This document shows positions 38,585 through 47,238 of a stretch of DNA of 64,000 nucleotides, piece after piece (position 1 is the stretch's first letter; every line of letters starts with the position of its first letter). The translations under genes were made by a program, and so were the position numbers. The notes beneath the pieces were generated by a model, which worked only from the letters and a program-made list of their open reading frames with translations, was not told the DNA's origin and did not search any database. The stretch is from Paludisphaera borealis (GTDB lineage Bacteria > Planctomycetota > Planctomycetia > Isosphaerales > Isosphaeraceae): assembly GCF_001956985.1 (NCBI RefSeq), contig NZ_CP019082.1, positions 4,216,001 through 4,280,000 of the forward strand, in the 5' to 3' direction.

Positions 38585-38893
38585 ATGGCCACCGAAACCA
38601 GATCCCTTCCTGGAAGTGACGCGGCCATCATGTCCCGCCTCATCAAGCCAGACGACGACGATCTATCGGCCGAGGCGGCGAAGTCGCTGCTGAGGCTTCG
38701 CTTTGATCCGCGCGACCTGGATCGAATGCACGCGCTGGCGACGAAGAACCAGGACGGCCGACTCACCGTCGATGAGCAAACCGAGATGGAGAGTTACCGC
38801 CGGGTCGGATTCCTGCTCGACCTGATGCACTCGAAGGCCCGGCGGTCACTGAAGAGGCGTCAGGCGGGGGAGATGGCGGAAGCGCGGTCTTGA
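38585..38893 (+). CDS. conserved small protein of planctomycete type
   Basis: 102 residues from the ATG at 38585. It is mostly helical: a DDDDLSAEAAKSLLRLRFDP segment, then DLDRMHALATKNQDGRLTVD, and EQTEMESYRRVGFLLDLM, ending in a basic KARRSLKRR tail. I recognise the pattern as a frequent short planctomycete hypothetical protein (helical with a LTVDEQ-ESYRRVG block), but no function is known. It lies between a metallophosphoesterase and a convergent polysaccharide deacetylase gene, 6 bp from the latter. Confidence 0.65.
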   Translation: MATETRSLPGSDAAIMSRLIKPDDDDLSAEAAKSLLRLRFDPRDLDRMHALATKNQDGRLTVDEQTEMESYRRVGFLLDLMHSKARRSLKRRQAGEMAEARS

Positions 38894-38899
38894 CCGCGC

Positions 38900-39982
38900 T
38901 CACAGCCACGACTTCCCCAACGCCGCGTGAATCGCCGCGCGGCTGCGGAGGAGGGCGGGGGTGTCGCCGGCGCCGATGTTGAGACGGCGGAGGGCGAGGG
39001 GGGCGAAGTCGGGGGCGTCGAGGTGGTTGACGCCTTCCAGGGCGGTGAAGCCGACCGTGTAACCGGCGTCGGCGGCGAGTTCGATCGTCCGAGGGGTGAA
39101 CGCGCCGGGCCAGCCGTAAGGGTAGGCGACGGTCTTCACCGGGCGGCCCACGGCGGCTTCGAGGATCGTCCGCGAGAGGGCGAATTCCCGGCGCTGAAGG
39201 GTGTCGGGGAGCGTCGCCAGCGCGACGTGGCCGTGGCCGTGCGAGCCGATCGTGTGGCCCCGCGCTACAAGCCGCTTCAGATGCTCCCAGGTCATGAACA
39301 GATCGCGGCCGAGGGTGGGGGAATCGACGGCGACCTTGGCCTGTGCTTCGAGCCGGGCCAGGAACGCGGCCTGGTCGGGAACCTCGCCGGCCAGGACCGC
39401 GCGGATCACGCGCATGATCGCCTCGGTCCGCGCGTCGGGCGTCGGGTCGGGGCCGAGTTCGATCGTCAGCGGCGAGGCGTCATCATCCGTCCGCTTGAGG
39501 ACCAGGCGCGGAGCGGGCGTCGTCTTGAGGCAGTAGGCGACGTGGTCCCACCATGGCAGCCTCGGGCGTTCGAAGAAGTCGGTGGGGATGAAGAACGTCG
39601 CGGGGATTTCCAGCTCCTGAAGGATCGGCAGGGCGGCGTCGTGGTTGTCGCGGTAGCCGTCGTCGAACGTCACCATCGCGAGCGGCTTGCGGCCGTTCGC
39701 GACCGACGCGCCCCCCGCCAGATCCTCGGGCCGGACGATCTGGAATCGGTCGCGGACCATCCGCATCTGGTCGCGGAACCCTTCGGGCGTCGCCGAGATC
39801 ACGGGATCGTAGTACGGATCGGCCCCGACCCCGCGCGGGGCGATCCGATGGTACGTCAGGACGACGAGCGTCCGCCGCGCCTCGGCGAGCCGCTCCAGCA
39901 GCCGGAGGCCGCCCGTCGCGCCCAGAGATCGGGCCAGGAAGTCGCGCTTGTTGGGAATGCTCTGGAACAGCCGCGCTGGCAA
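38900..39982 (-). CDS. polysaccharide deacetylase family protein
   Basis: About 360 residues. No good ATG is present; TTG at 39982 (with GGAG upstream) or TTG at 40003 is likely. The NodB-homology domain has TYHRIA near the start, AMVTFDDGYRDNHDAALPIL with the metal-binding Asp pair, TIGSHGHGHVALA with H-x3-H, and VAYPYGWPGAF. It removes acetyl or related groups from polysaccharides such as chitin or peptidoglycan glycans. No signal peptide is visible, so an intracellular or membrane-associated role in glycan synthesis is possible. It follows the O-methyltransferase gene closely on the same strand; if the 40003 start were used they would nearly touch. Confidence 0.82.
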   Translation of the reverse strand: MPARLFQSIPNKRDFLARSLGATGGLRLLERLAEARRTLVVLTYHRIAPRGVGADPYYDPVISATPEGFRDQMRMVRDRFQIVRPEDLAGGASVANGRKPLAMVTFDDGYRDNHDAALPILQELEIPATFFIPTDFFERPRLPWWDHVAYCLKTTPAPRLVLKRTDDDASPLTIELGPDPTPDARTEAIMRVIRAVLAGEVPDQAAFLARLEAQAKVAVDSPTLGRDLFMTWEHLKRLVARGHTIGSHGHGHVALATLPDTLQRREFALSRTILEAAVGRPVKTVAYPYGWPGAFTPRTIELAADAGYTVGFTALEGVNHLDAPDFAPLALRRLNIGAGDTPALLRSRAAIHAALGKSWL

Positions 39983-40008
39983 GGGAAGGTCGCTCCGGAT
40001 CAAGAATA

Positions 40009-40698
40009 TCAGCGCTTTTTGATGGTAATCCCCAGCCCCGGCCCGTCCATGAGGACGAACGAGGTGTCGAGGTCGGGGTTGGTGGTGACGGCTTCGAGGT
40101 AGCGGGGGTTGGGGGGCGGGTAGTGCATGTTGTGGGCGAGGATCAGGCCGCCGGGGCGGACGAGCGGGAGCAGTTCTTTGAGATAGCGGTCGTAGCCGTC
40201 TTTCTCGGCGTCGATGAACAGGACGTCGATCGGCTCGGTGTTCTTGACGGCAGTCTCGTGGGCGTCTCCCTCGACGACGACGATGAGGTCTTCGACGCCG
40301 GCCTTCTTGAAGTTCGCGCGGGCGACGGCCAGCCGGCCGGGGTCGATGTCGTGGGTGTAAAGCTTGCCGCCGGTCTTCCGCAACGCGAGCGAGAACCACA
40401 GGCCCGACTCGCCGGTTGACGTCCCCAGCTCGACGACCCGCCTGGCCCCGACCGCCTCAACGAGTTGCCGCATCAGCCGGCCGTCGGCCTCGGAGACGTT
40501 GGCGTAGTGCTCGCCTTCCCGCGCCGCGACGATGGCTTCGAGAATCCGCTTCTCGCCGTCGTCCTTGGCGACGGCCGGCTTCTGGTAGTTCGGCGCCGGT
40601 TCGTGTCGTTGGGCGAGGCTCATGGCGGGCGCTCCGAAGAAAAGGGCTCCGGTCAAGCAGACGGCAGCCGTCGCGCGGCGGGTCGTTCTCATTCTCAT
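40009..40698 (-). CDS. O-methyltransferase (class I SAM) with N-terminal signal
   Basis: 229 residues from the ATG at 40698. A basic and hydrophobic start (MRMRTTRRATAAVCLTGALF) looks like a signal peptide, unusual for a SAM enzyme. The Rossmann domain is clear: RVVELGTSTGESGLWFSLAL (SAM motif I), THDIDPGRLAVARANF, VLFIDAEKDGYDRYLKELLP with the catalytic Asp region, and GGLILAHNMH. It belongs to the catechol O-methyltransferase-like family 3. It precedes the polysaccharide deacetylase on the same strand with almost no gap. Substrate unknown; export would deprive it of SAM, so the N-terminus deserves care. Confidence 0.82.
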   Translation of the reverse strand: MRMRTTRRATAAVCLTGALFFGAPAMSLAQRHEPAPNYQKPAVAKDDGEKRILEAIVAAREGEHYANVSEADGRLMRQLVEAVGARRVVELGTSTGESGLWFSLALRKTGGKLYTHDIDPGRLAVARANFKKAGVEDLIVVVEGDAHETAVKNTEPIDVLFIDAEKDGYDRYLKELLPLVRPGGLILAHNMHYPPPNPRYLEAVTTNPDLDTSFVLMDGPGLGITIKKR

Positions 40699-40888
40699 CG
40701 TGTCGGCTCCCTCGGTGATTCGTCGCTCGTGAACGTGAACGTCGGGATTCGCCCCTTTAGTATGGCGACGGCCCCTGCGCGGGGCCACCCCTGGCCATGG
40801 ATCGTCGCCTCAGCCGTGGCCGCTGTTGGTTGCCTTGAGGCGTCGATTGACTCTGAGGGGCGAAGTGTGAATGGAACGAGTCGGACTC

Positions 40889-41239
40889 TCAGAGTCGCCA
40901 CTTCTTGGACTCGGCAGCCTCGATCAAGTCCCGAACCGTGATGGGAGTCAATCCCCGCGCTTCGTTCGGCTCCTGCTTTCGGAGAATCCCGAGTCCCTCC
41001 AAGGTCGCTCGAATGAGGGCGGAAAAGGGAAAGAACAGGTTGGCGCTGGCTTCCGGGCCGAAATGCTTGGCGGCGGCGAAGCCGGATAGATCGACCTCGA
41101 GTTCCTTGCCGAACGATTCGATCAACTCCCAGCCATCGGCGCCGTCCACGCCCAGAGCATCAAGGCCGGTATCCAGGTCCAGTCGCTGCGGATCAACAGA
41201 ACACTCTCTGCCGAGGAACTCTCTGACTCGGGATCCCAT
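40889..41239 (-). CDS. DUF1493 acyl-carrier-like protein
   Basis: 116 residues from the ATG at 41239. The region RVREFLGRECSVDPQRLDLD, then TGLDALGVDGADGWELIESF, is the DUF1493 type, a fold related to acyl carrier proteins. The ACP attachment Ser (DSL) is replaced by GADGWE, so it would not carry phosphopantetheine. The tail (TPITVRDLIEAAESKKWRL) resembles the end helix seen in DUF1493 proteins. It starts about 65 bp downstream of the GNAT gene on the same strand. Confidence 0.7.
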   Translation of the reverse strand: MGSRVREFLGRECSVDPQRLDLDTGLDALGVDGADGWELIESFGKELEVDLSGFAAAKHFGPEASANLFFPFSALIRATLEGLGILRKQEPNEARGLTPITVRDLIEAAESKKWRL

Positions 41240-41304
41240 GTCGTGATTCAATGGGCCGCTCCGAAGCCGTTTGCAGGTGACGAGCGCATCGAGCACAGAA
41301 ATTC

Positions 41305-42366
41305 TCACGTGTACGCATAATCCCCTTCGATCGGCGTGAACTGGAACGGCCGGTCGCGGGGGATCAAGCGGTTGGGATCGCGGAGGTGGAAGTCGAGAGG
41401 GTGTCGGGCGACGTAGCCGGCGCGGCGGAGACCCTCGGTCGTCCAGGGGGTGCCGGTGTAGGCTTCGGCGACGTCGGCGCCCTGGCGCGCCAGCTCGCGC
41501 GAGAGCAGCTGCGCGGCGGTGTGTCGGAGGTCGGGGTCGGCGTCGTCGAGCAGGCAGTCGACCACCTTGCCCACGACGATCTGCGTCCGAGGCTGCGGCA
41601 GCAGATTCAGCAACGCGAACCCGCGCGTCCGGCCGCTCGGGTCGCGGAAGACGAAGCCCGACATCGCCTGGCGCGGGAACCGGAGGAAGTAGTTCAGCCG
41701 CTCGGGCGTGCGCTCGGTCAAGACCGCGTGCGCGGCGGCCCGGCTCGCGATATCGGCGACCTCGGCGCCGAACGTCGAGGCTGGAACCAGTTCGAGCTGG
41801 CTGCGGATCGGTGCCGGCCGGTTCAAGTAGTGCTTGGCGAGGTCGCGGGCGATGCGGGCGGCCTGCCGAGGCGAGCCCAGGCCGCTCAGCCGCGCCCACC
41901 GCGCGGGGCGGAGCATCCGCTGATAGACCCAGATCGGCGGCAGAAGCTCGTACCCGCTGCGCTCGGCGACGTCGCGGCCCGCGCGGCTTCCTCCCAGCCC
42001 GAACTGAACCGAGGCGATCTCGTTCACCTTCCGCATCAGGCTGACGCCGACGCCCCGCCGGGTCGGCGAGCCCAGCCAGTCGATCATGTGCAGGGCCGGC
42101 ACGCGGCCCCCGGGCGCTTCGATGGCCGAAGACGTGAAGGCCGTCGGACAGATTCCCAGATGGCCGACGATCGCACCGGACTCATCGCGCGCGACGTAGC
42201 TGCGCGGCTCGGGCTCCTGGCTGTCGCCCATCGATTCGAGGTACTTCCAGCGGAGCACGTCGGGCGCGGCGAAATCGGCGTCCGCCGCCGCGCCGAAGCC
42301 CGACGTCAAGAACCGACTCAGGGCGTCGAGGTCGTCCGACTGCAACGGCCGGATGTCGCGGGTCAT
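41305..42366 (-). CDS. GNAT family N-acetyltransferase
   Basis: 353 residues from the ATG at 42366. The N-terminal half is a GNAT domain: IRPLQSDDLDALSRFLTSGF, GAIVGHLGICPTAF, then the acetyl-CoA loop in WLGSPTRRGVGVSLMRKVNE. The C-terminal half (NYFLRFPRQAMSGFVFRD and a SRELARQGADVAEAYTGTPW stretch) looks like a second, degraded GNAT-like lobe. The substrate is unknown; in this size class (about 350) acyl transfer to polysaccharides or sugars is common. A palindromic element lies just upstream. Confidence 0.72.
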   Translation of the reverse strand: MTRDIRPLQSDDLDALSRFLTSGFGAAADADFAAPDVLRWKYLESMGDSQEPEPRSYVARDESGAIVGHLGICPTAFTSSAIEAPGGRVPALHMIDWLGSPTRRGVGVSLMRKVNEIASVQFGLGGSRAGRDVAERSGYELLPPIWVYQRMLRPARWARLSGLGSPRQAARIARDLAKHYLNRPAPIRSQLELVPASTFGAEVADIASRAAAHAVLTERTPERLNYFLRFPRQAMSGFVFRDPSGRTRGFALLNLLPQPRTQIVVGKVVDCLLDDADPDLRHTAAQLLSRELARQGADVAEAYTGTPWTTEGLRRAGYVARHPLDFHLRDPNRLIPRDRPFQFTPIEGDYAYT

Positions 42367-42400
42367 GAGAAGCTCCGGCGCTTTGCCGATGAGTTGTATC

Positions 42401-42475
42401 CGTAGGGCGGGCGCCGCCCACCATCTTCTTAAGATGCGCCAGAGCCGCCCGAAGGTGGGCGATGCCCACTCTACG
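42401..42475. repeat. palindromic intergenic element CGTAGGGCGGGC
   Basis: Left arm CGTAGGGCGGGCGCCGCCCA, right arm GGTGGGCGATGCCCACTCTA followed by CG. The arms pair imperfectly. It lies between the GNAT gene start and a small membrane protein gene. A single copy in the window. Confidence 0.55.
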
Positions 42476-42526
42476 AGGGATTGGGAGAACATCGCTGCTT
42501 GGGCTGGAGACCGCTGCAGCGCGAGG

Positions 42527-42739
42527 TTAGCCTGTGGGCTTCGGCTTGCTGCACGCCAGATAGAGGCCCGCGAGGATGAGCAGGATGCCGAAACCTGGCA
42601 TACCGATGATAGAGGAATCGCCAGCGGAAAGCCGCTGGCCGTCCGGCCAGGTTATCGAGATGAGGAGGAACCACAAGAGCATCAAGACGACACCGCAGGT
42701 AGAGGAAAGAATGCCGGCGATCTTGAAAACCCATTCCAT
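42527..42739 (-). CDS. small two-helix membrane protein
   Basis: 70 residues from the ATG at 42739; a GTG at 42748 is an alternative, and AGGTGG precedes the ATG. Two hydrophobic helices: FKIAGILSSTCGVVLMLLWF and GMPGFGILLILAGLYLA. There is a short external loop between, and a cytosolic KPKPTG end. No family recognised. A gene remnant lies just upstream. Confidence 0.55.
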   Translation of the reverse strand: MEWVFKIAGILSSTCGVVLMLLWFLLISITWPDGQRLSAGDSSIIGMPGFGILLILAGLYLACSKPKPTG

Positions 42740-42784
42740 CGAAGCCACCTAACAAGTGATTAAGTGGAAAGAAAAGGAGCGATT

Positions 42785-42949
42785 TCAACGACCTCCGGCA
42801 ACAAAACGAGGGATACAGATAACGCAACGTACATCCCTCAAGTTTCGGAAGACTGCCGCCTCGAACTCGCCTCGGGACGGGAAGGCAGAGTGGTCGTCGA
42901 AGTTCCAGGGTATCTCGTCGAGCAGGAACTTCGGGAAGGCCAGGTTCAT
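42785..42949 (-). pseudogene. short ORF, possible gene remnant
   Basis: 54 codons with a very strong GGAGGAGG ahead of the ATG at 42949. The first 30 residues (MNLAFPKFLLDEIPWNFDDH) have high GC3 codons like real genes here, while the last 15 codons are AT-rich, as if the true 3' end were lost and replaced. No family seen. It may be a truncated gene. Confidence 0.3.
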
Positions 42950-43035
42950 GTGGCCTCCTCCGCCGCCACGGCGAATTGTGATCTCCCATAGTCCAACAGG
43001 CGGCTGTCGTGCATTGCAGCGCCTGGTTCGGCCGC

Positions 43036-43878
43036 TCACCCCGTTGAATAGATCACATGTGCCACCTTGGCGTCCGGACCGATCCGCTCTTGCTCCGCCT
43101 CCTGTTGGGCCTGGAGACAGCTCCGGTACTCGGTGCTGATCTCCCGTAGGCGAGCCATGTCGTGGTCCCATTTCAGATCGTCGCTGGCGTACTCACCAGT
43201 GCGGGGGATCATGGGCTGGCCCAAGACAAACATGTGCGGGATATTTGTCTTGTGAAGCTCCTGCCGATGCCACCGGTTCAGCGCCAGCAGCGGCACCACG
43301 AACCCGCCGTCCTGCAACGCCTGCTCCAACTGATCCCGTCGCTCCCCCTGAACGTTCATGGTGTCGAAATAGGCGTACCGGCCCTTGAGGAGTGCCTCCG
43401 CTTGGACGCCAGCGATCCGCACCATGTCCTCCACCGGGAACGCCTGGAACGCCTTGACGTTGATAATGAGGTCGAACGCCTCCGGGCGGAACTCGGTGCG
43501 GAAGTCGTGCAGTTCGGCAGCGAAAGAACCGGCGGGATCGGCCGGGCCGAGTCGCCCCATCAAATCGGCGAATTCGCCCGCCTTGCTACGCTGGAACTGG
43601 ATCGCCACCGGCGACACATCGGTCGCGACCGCCTGCAACCCGAAGTGGGCGAGGAGGCGGGCGAGCGGTGACAACCCGCACCCCGGAACCCAGACGGCCC
43701 TCCACCCGCGCGACTTGAGATCTTCGGCGAGTTGGGGCAACTGCTCGGCCCCGATCGTGCCGGTTTCAAGGTCCCACGGGTCGCGCTTAGGGCGTTTCAG
43801 CTTCGACTCGTAATAAGCATTCCAGCCCGCGTGGTCGTTCCAGTTTTCGGGCATCCGCACTTCGCGCTTCTTCGCCAC
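43036..43878 (-). CDS. class I SAM-dependent methyltransferase
   Basis: 280 residues. WNDHAGWNAYYESKLKRPKR is the start; RAVWVPGCGLSPLARLLAHF is SAM motif I in the thiopurine-methyltransferase-like style (PGCG); AVATDVSPVAIQFQRSK and EAFDLIINVKAFQAFPVEDM are motifs II and IV. The C-terminal part is a helical region specific to this group. Substrate unknown. The codon use has more A/T ends than the core genes around it, and its GC is slightly lower, so it may be an acquired gene. It is convergent with nothing; nearest genes are distant. Confidence 0.75.
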   Translation of the reverse strand: MAKKREVRMPENWNDHAGWNAYYESKLKRPKRDPWDLETGTIGAEQLPQLAEDLKSRGWRAVWVPGCGLSPLARLLAHFGLQAVATDVSPVAIQFQRSKAGEFADLMGRLGPADPAGSFAAELHDFRTEFRPEAFDLIINVKAFQAFPVEDMVRIAGVQAEALLKGRYAYFDTMNVQGERRDQLEQALQDGGFVVPLLALNRWHRQELHKTNIPHMFVLGQPMIPRTGEYASDDLKWDHDMARLREISTEYRSCLQAQQEAEQERIGPDAKVAHVIYSTG

Positions 43879-44164
43879 CCGAAGCCCCCTTCGGCCGAAA
43901 TCGCGCCCTCAAAAAAAAGAGTCAAATCATTCTACACCAATCGACCTCTTCCTCGCGGCCTGGGGCATCGTTTACGAAGCTGAAATGCCGGCGCGAGTAA
44001 GGGAGGGCAATTTCCGTTAACCGTACAAAGAGTACATAATCCCCACGCTCACCGAGGAGCGATGGGGAATAGATTCTTAAAGCGTCTCGTGCCCGGTGTC
44101 GTAGATTCCGCCTCCACCGCACCGAAAACAATCATCGAGGGAGCCGTACGACGGCTCGACTTCC

Positions 44165-45298
44165 TCAAACCTTCTTCCCGACGCCCGTGACGGATCGGAT
44201 GTAATCGACTTCCTTGGCGTCGTAGGGCGTTCCGTCGGTCCGGAAGACGTCGTGGAACCAGACGGGGGGCTCGGCGAGGTAGCGCTTCTGCCACGAGTCC
44301 CAGGGATAAATGGTCTGGGACTTGCCGTCGACGAAGCCCCAGTTGTAGGCGCCGACGCCTTCGCTCTTGAGGTAGGCCAACAGCGGGTCGAATCGGCTGC
44401 CGGCGGGGCGCGCCATGTACTCGGTGCAGAGGATCGGCCGGCGGTAGCGCTTGAGGGTCTCGACGTCGCGCTTCAAAGCGTCGAGCTCGTGGTAGTTGTG
44501 GAAGCTGATCACGTCGGATTGCTCAAGCATGAACTTGTTGATCGGGCTCAAGGCGTCGGCCTTGGTGAGGTCGCCCGACCAGACGCCGGCGGTCAAGGGC
44601 TGATCGGGGTTCGCCGCGCGCGCCCAGGCGAACGCCTTGCGCAAGAGGGCAAGCGCCATCTCGGCCTTGTTCGGGAGTTCGAGGCGGCCGTAGCTCGACT
44701 TGTTGGGGTTGTCGGGCTCGTTGAACAGGTCCCAGGCGTGGACCCGGCGGTCGTTGCGGAATCGACTGACCACGCCGGTCACGTAGCCCTTCAGCTCGTC
44801 GTGGCGGCTGGGGGCGGCGAGGATCACCCGGCCGGGGCTCTGGACCCACCCCGAGTTGTGCAGCCCCCGGCGCGGGGCGGGCTGCTTGCCGGCGTGGGGG
44901 TAGGGGTCCCAGACGCCGTCGAACAGCACGAGCATCACGCCGATGTGGTGGCGGTCGGCGACCTCCAGGAACTGGTCGATCCGCTTCAAGAAGCCGTCCG
45001 AATCCTGCTCCCAGGGGATGTGGTGCAGGAACACCCGCAGGCTGTTGAACCCGAGCGACTCGGCCCAGCCCAGTTCGCGGTCGATCGTGGCGAGGTCGAA
45101 GGTGTCGGCCTGCCACATCTCAAGCTGGTTGATCGCCGTGCTCGGCGCGTAGTTGCAGCCGACTAGCCAGGGATGCTCCTTGGCCCATGCCGCGGCCTTC
45201 TCGACCGGCCAGGGGCCGTCAGCGGCCCGAGTCGACGAAGCCAAGCCGAGGGTGAACGCGAGGGTTGCGATGATTTTTGGGAAGAGGGCGCGTTTCAT
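44165..45298 (-). CDS. secreted glycoside hydrolase, family 5-like
   Basis: 377 residues from the ATG at 45298; the signal peptide ends at TRAAD near residue 26. It has a TIM-barrel hydrolase layout with WDLFNEPDNP (acid/base Glu194 of the N-E-P motif) and PILCTEYMAR (nucleophile Glu293). LVGCNYAPSTAINQLEMWQA is the typical N-terminal strand of such cellulase-like proteins, and LFDGVWDPYPHAGKQ is a subfamily motif. The domain fills the mature chain. It should cleave a beta-linked glycan such as mannan or xylan; which one is uncertain. Confidence 0.85.
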   Translation of the reverse strand: MKRALFPKIIATLAFTLGLASSTRAADGPWPVEKAAAWAKEHPWLVGCNYAPSTAINQLEMWQADTFDLATIDRELGWAESLGFNSLRVFLHHIPWEQDSDGFLKRIDQFLEVADRHHIGVMLVLFDGVWDPYPHAGKQPAPRRGLHNSGWVQSPGRVILAAPSRHDELKGYVTGVVSRFRNDRRVHAWDLFNEPDNPNKSSYGRLELPNKAEMALALLRKAFAWARAANPDQPLTAGVWSGDLTKADALSPINKFMLEQSDVISFHNYHELDALKRDVETLKRYRRPILCTEYMARPAGSRFDPLLAYLKSEGVGAYNWGFVDGKSQTIYPWDSWQKRYLAEPPVWFHDVFRTDGTPYDAKEVDYIRSVTGVGKKV

Positions 45299-45619
45299 GG
45301 CGGGTGCTTCATTCCAACCGTTGAATGACAGGGTGGGCGTTGCCGACATCGCCGCAGTTTACGGGCTGCTACGGCGGCGAATCAATCACCCGCCGCCGCT
45401 CGACCGAATCCCCGACGAACCGCCCGCGTCGATTTGCGTTTCAAAAGACCCGTGGCATAATACAGCCGACCGAGGAACGCAGCGTCGCCCGGCCGGCCCG
45501 ACCCTTCCTCCACGAGACACATCGACACACTCCCCAGGTGGGCGGGGCGCCAAGGACCAGGTGCGCCACGCCCGCCTTTATTCTATTGCGACTTCCGCCC
45601 CGCGATTGCAGCGGGATCG
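45299..45619. other. 321-bp intergenic region between the hydrolase and efflux genes
   Basis: It lies upstream of the GH5-like gene and downstream of the DHA2 permease gene, both on the minus strand. It should contain the hydrolase promoter. No gene, repeat or hairpin stands out. Confidence 0.35.
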
Positions 45620-47224
45620 CTATTCCGCGGCGAGGTGCGCGCCTTTCTCGGCCACGGCTCGCTTCATCAGGAAGACCAGGGGGACGAGCGTCAGGGCGAG
45701 GACGGCGAACGCCCAGAAGCAGTCGAAGTAGGCCAGCGAGAGCGCCTCGCGATTGCGGACGTCGGAGACGCGCTGCCAGGCCATCACCGTGGCCCCGGCC
45801 GGGTCGCCTGTCATGCCGTAGAACGTGGTTCGCAGCTCGCCGAAGGCGTCGGCGAGGTTGGGGTTGAGCGGGTCGAGCCACTCGCCCAGGCGCTCGACGT
45901 GGAACTGCTCGCGACGGTCGCGGAGGGTCTTGGCGATCGACGTGCCGACGCTCCCCCCTTCATTCCGGAGCAGGGCGAACAGGCCCACCGCCGCGCCCCG
46001 GAGTCGAGGATCGAGCGACGCGTAGGCGGCCACGTTGAGCGGCGTGAACAAGATCGACAGTCCGACGATCTGGACGACCCGGGGCCAGACGACCTGCCAA
46101 GGGCTGATGAAGAGGTTGAGCTGCGACATCCAGTAGCAGCCCGTCGCCATGACCAGCGCGCCGACCAAAATCAAGGCGCGCGCGTCGACCCCCCGGCTGA
46201 GCAGGCCGACGACGACCGGCAGCATCATCAGCGAGAAGAAGCCCGCCGGCGAGAGCACCAGCCCCGCGTGGACGGCGTCGTAGCCGAACAGGGTCTGGAG
46301 CATCCCGGGGAGGGTCGTGGTCGACCCGAAAAGGACGCCGTAGGCGCAGAAGATGATCACGGCGCACGCCGCGAAGTTGCGGTCGGCCAGCGGCCGGAAG
46401 TCGACCACCGGCGATTCGACCCGTAGCTCCCACCAGACCGCCAGCGACAGCCCGCCGACGACCCCCGCGACGAGCAGGTGGACGCGGTGGAACGGGTCGC
46501 CGAACCAATCCCATTCCTGGCCCTTGCTGAGCACGATCTCCAGGCTGGCGAGGCCGATGATGATGAGCCCCAGCCCGATGGTGTCGAACCGGATCGGCTT
46601 GCGGAGGAACTCGGCGCGCTGCGCCTTGAGGTAGGGAGGATCTTCGAGCACCGCGGCGCACATCGCGAGCGCGAGGAGGCCGGTGGGGACGTTGATGAAG
46701 AAGATCCAGCGCCACGTATAGTTGTCGGTGATCCAGCCCCCGAGGGTCGGACCGAGGATCGGGGCGATCAGCGTGGCGATCGCGAAGACGGTCATCGCCG
46801 CCCCTTGCTTCTCCTTCGGGAACGAGTCGAGCAGCACTCCCTGCGTGCAAGGCTGGAGGCCGCCGCCGGCCAGCCCCTGGAGGATCCGGAAGAGGATCAG
46901 CGATTCCAGGTTCGTGGCCAGGCCGCAGAGCAACGAGCTGATCGTGAACCCGGCCACCGAGAGCAGGAAGTAGCGGCGGCGTCCGAAGAAGGTCGAAAGC
47001 CAGCCGGAGAGCGGCAGGACGATCGCGTTGGCCGCGAGGTAGCTCGTGATCACCCACTCGCTGTCATTCGAAGCGGCCGAGAGCCCGCCGGCGATGTAGC
47101 GGAGGGCGACGTTGGCGATCGAGGTGTCGAGCACCTCCATGAACGTCGGCACCGTCACCGCGACGGCGATGAGCCACGGGTTCACGGCGCGGAGCGTCGG
47201 AGTCGGGCGTCCCGGTTCGTCCAT
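45620..47224 (-). CDS. emrB: DHA2 family MFS multidrug efflux permease (EmrB/QacA type)
   Basis: 534 residues from the ATG at 47224. Fourteen hydrophobic segments, as in the DHA2 family. Motifs: MEVLDTSIANVALRYIAGGL (TM1 D motif), SWLSTFFGRRRYFLLS (motif A), LFRILQGLAGGGLQP (motif B), and ILGPTLGGWITDNYTWRWIF (motif C). It exports hydrophobic drugs or ions using the proton gradient and needs a periplasmic adaptor; the gene for that lies 14 bp upstream. Its codon pattern matches the core genome. No outer-membrane channel gene is nearby. Confidence 0.92.
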   Translation of the reverse strand: MDEPGRPTPTLRAVNPWLIAVAVTVPTFMEVLDTSIANVALRYIAGGLSAASNDSEWVITSYLAANAIVLPLSGWLSTFFGRRRYFLLSVAGFTISSLLCGLATNLESLILFRILQGLAGGGLQPCTQGVLLDSFPKEKQGAAMTVFAIATLIAPILGPTLGGWITDNYTWRWIFFINVPTGLLALAMCAAVLEDPPYLKAQRAEFLRKPIRFDTIGLGLIIIGLASLEIVLSKGQEWDWFGDPFHRVHLLVAGVVGGLSLAVWWELRVESPVVDFRPLADRNFAACAVIIFCAYGVLFGSTTTLPGMLQTLFGYDAVHAGLVLSPAGFFSLMMLPVVVGLLSRGVDARALILVGALVMATGCYWMSQLNLFISPWQVVWPRVVQIVGLSILFTPLNVAAYASLDPRLRGAAVGLFALLRNEGGSVGTSIAKTLRDRREQFHVERLGEWLDPLNPNLADAFGELRTTFYGMTGDPAGATVMAWQRVSDVRNREALSLAYFDCFWAFAVLALTLVPLVFLMKRAVAEKGAHLAAE

Positions 47225-47238
47225 ATCGCGGCCTCCCC

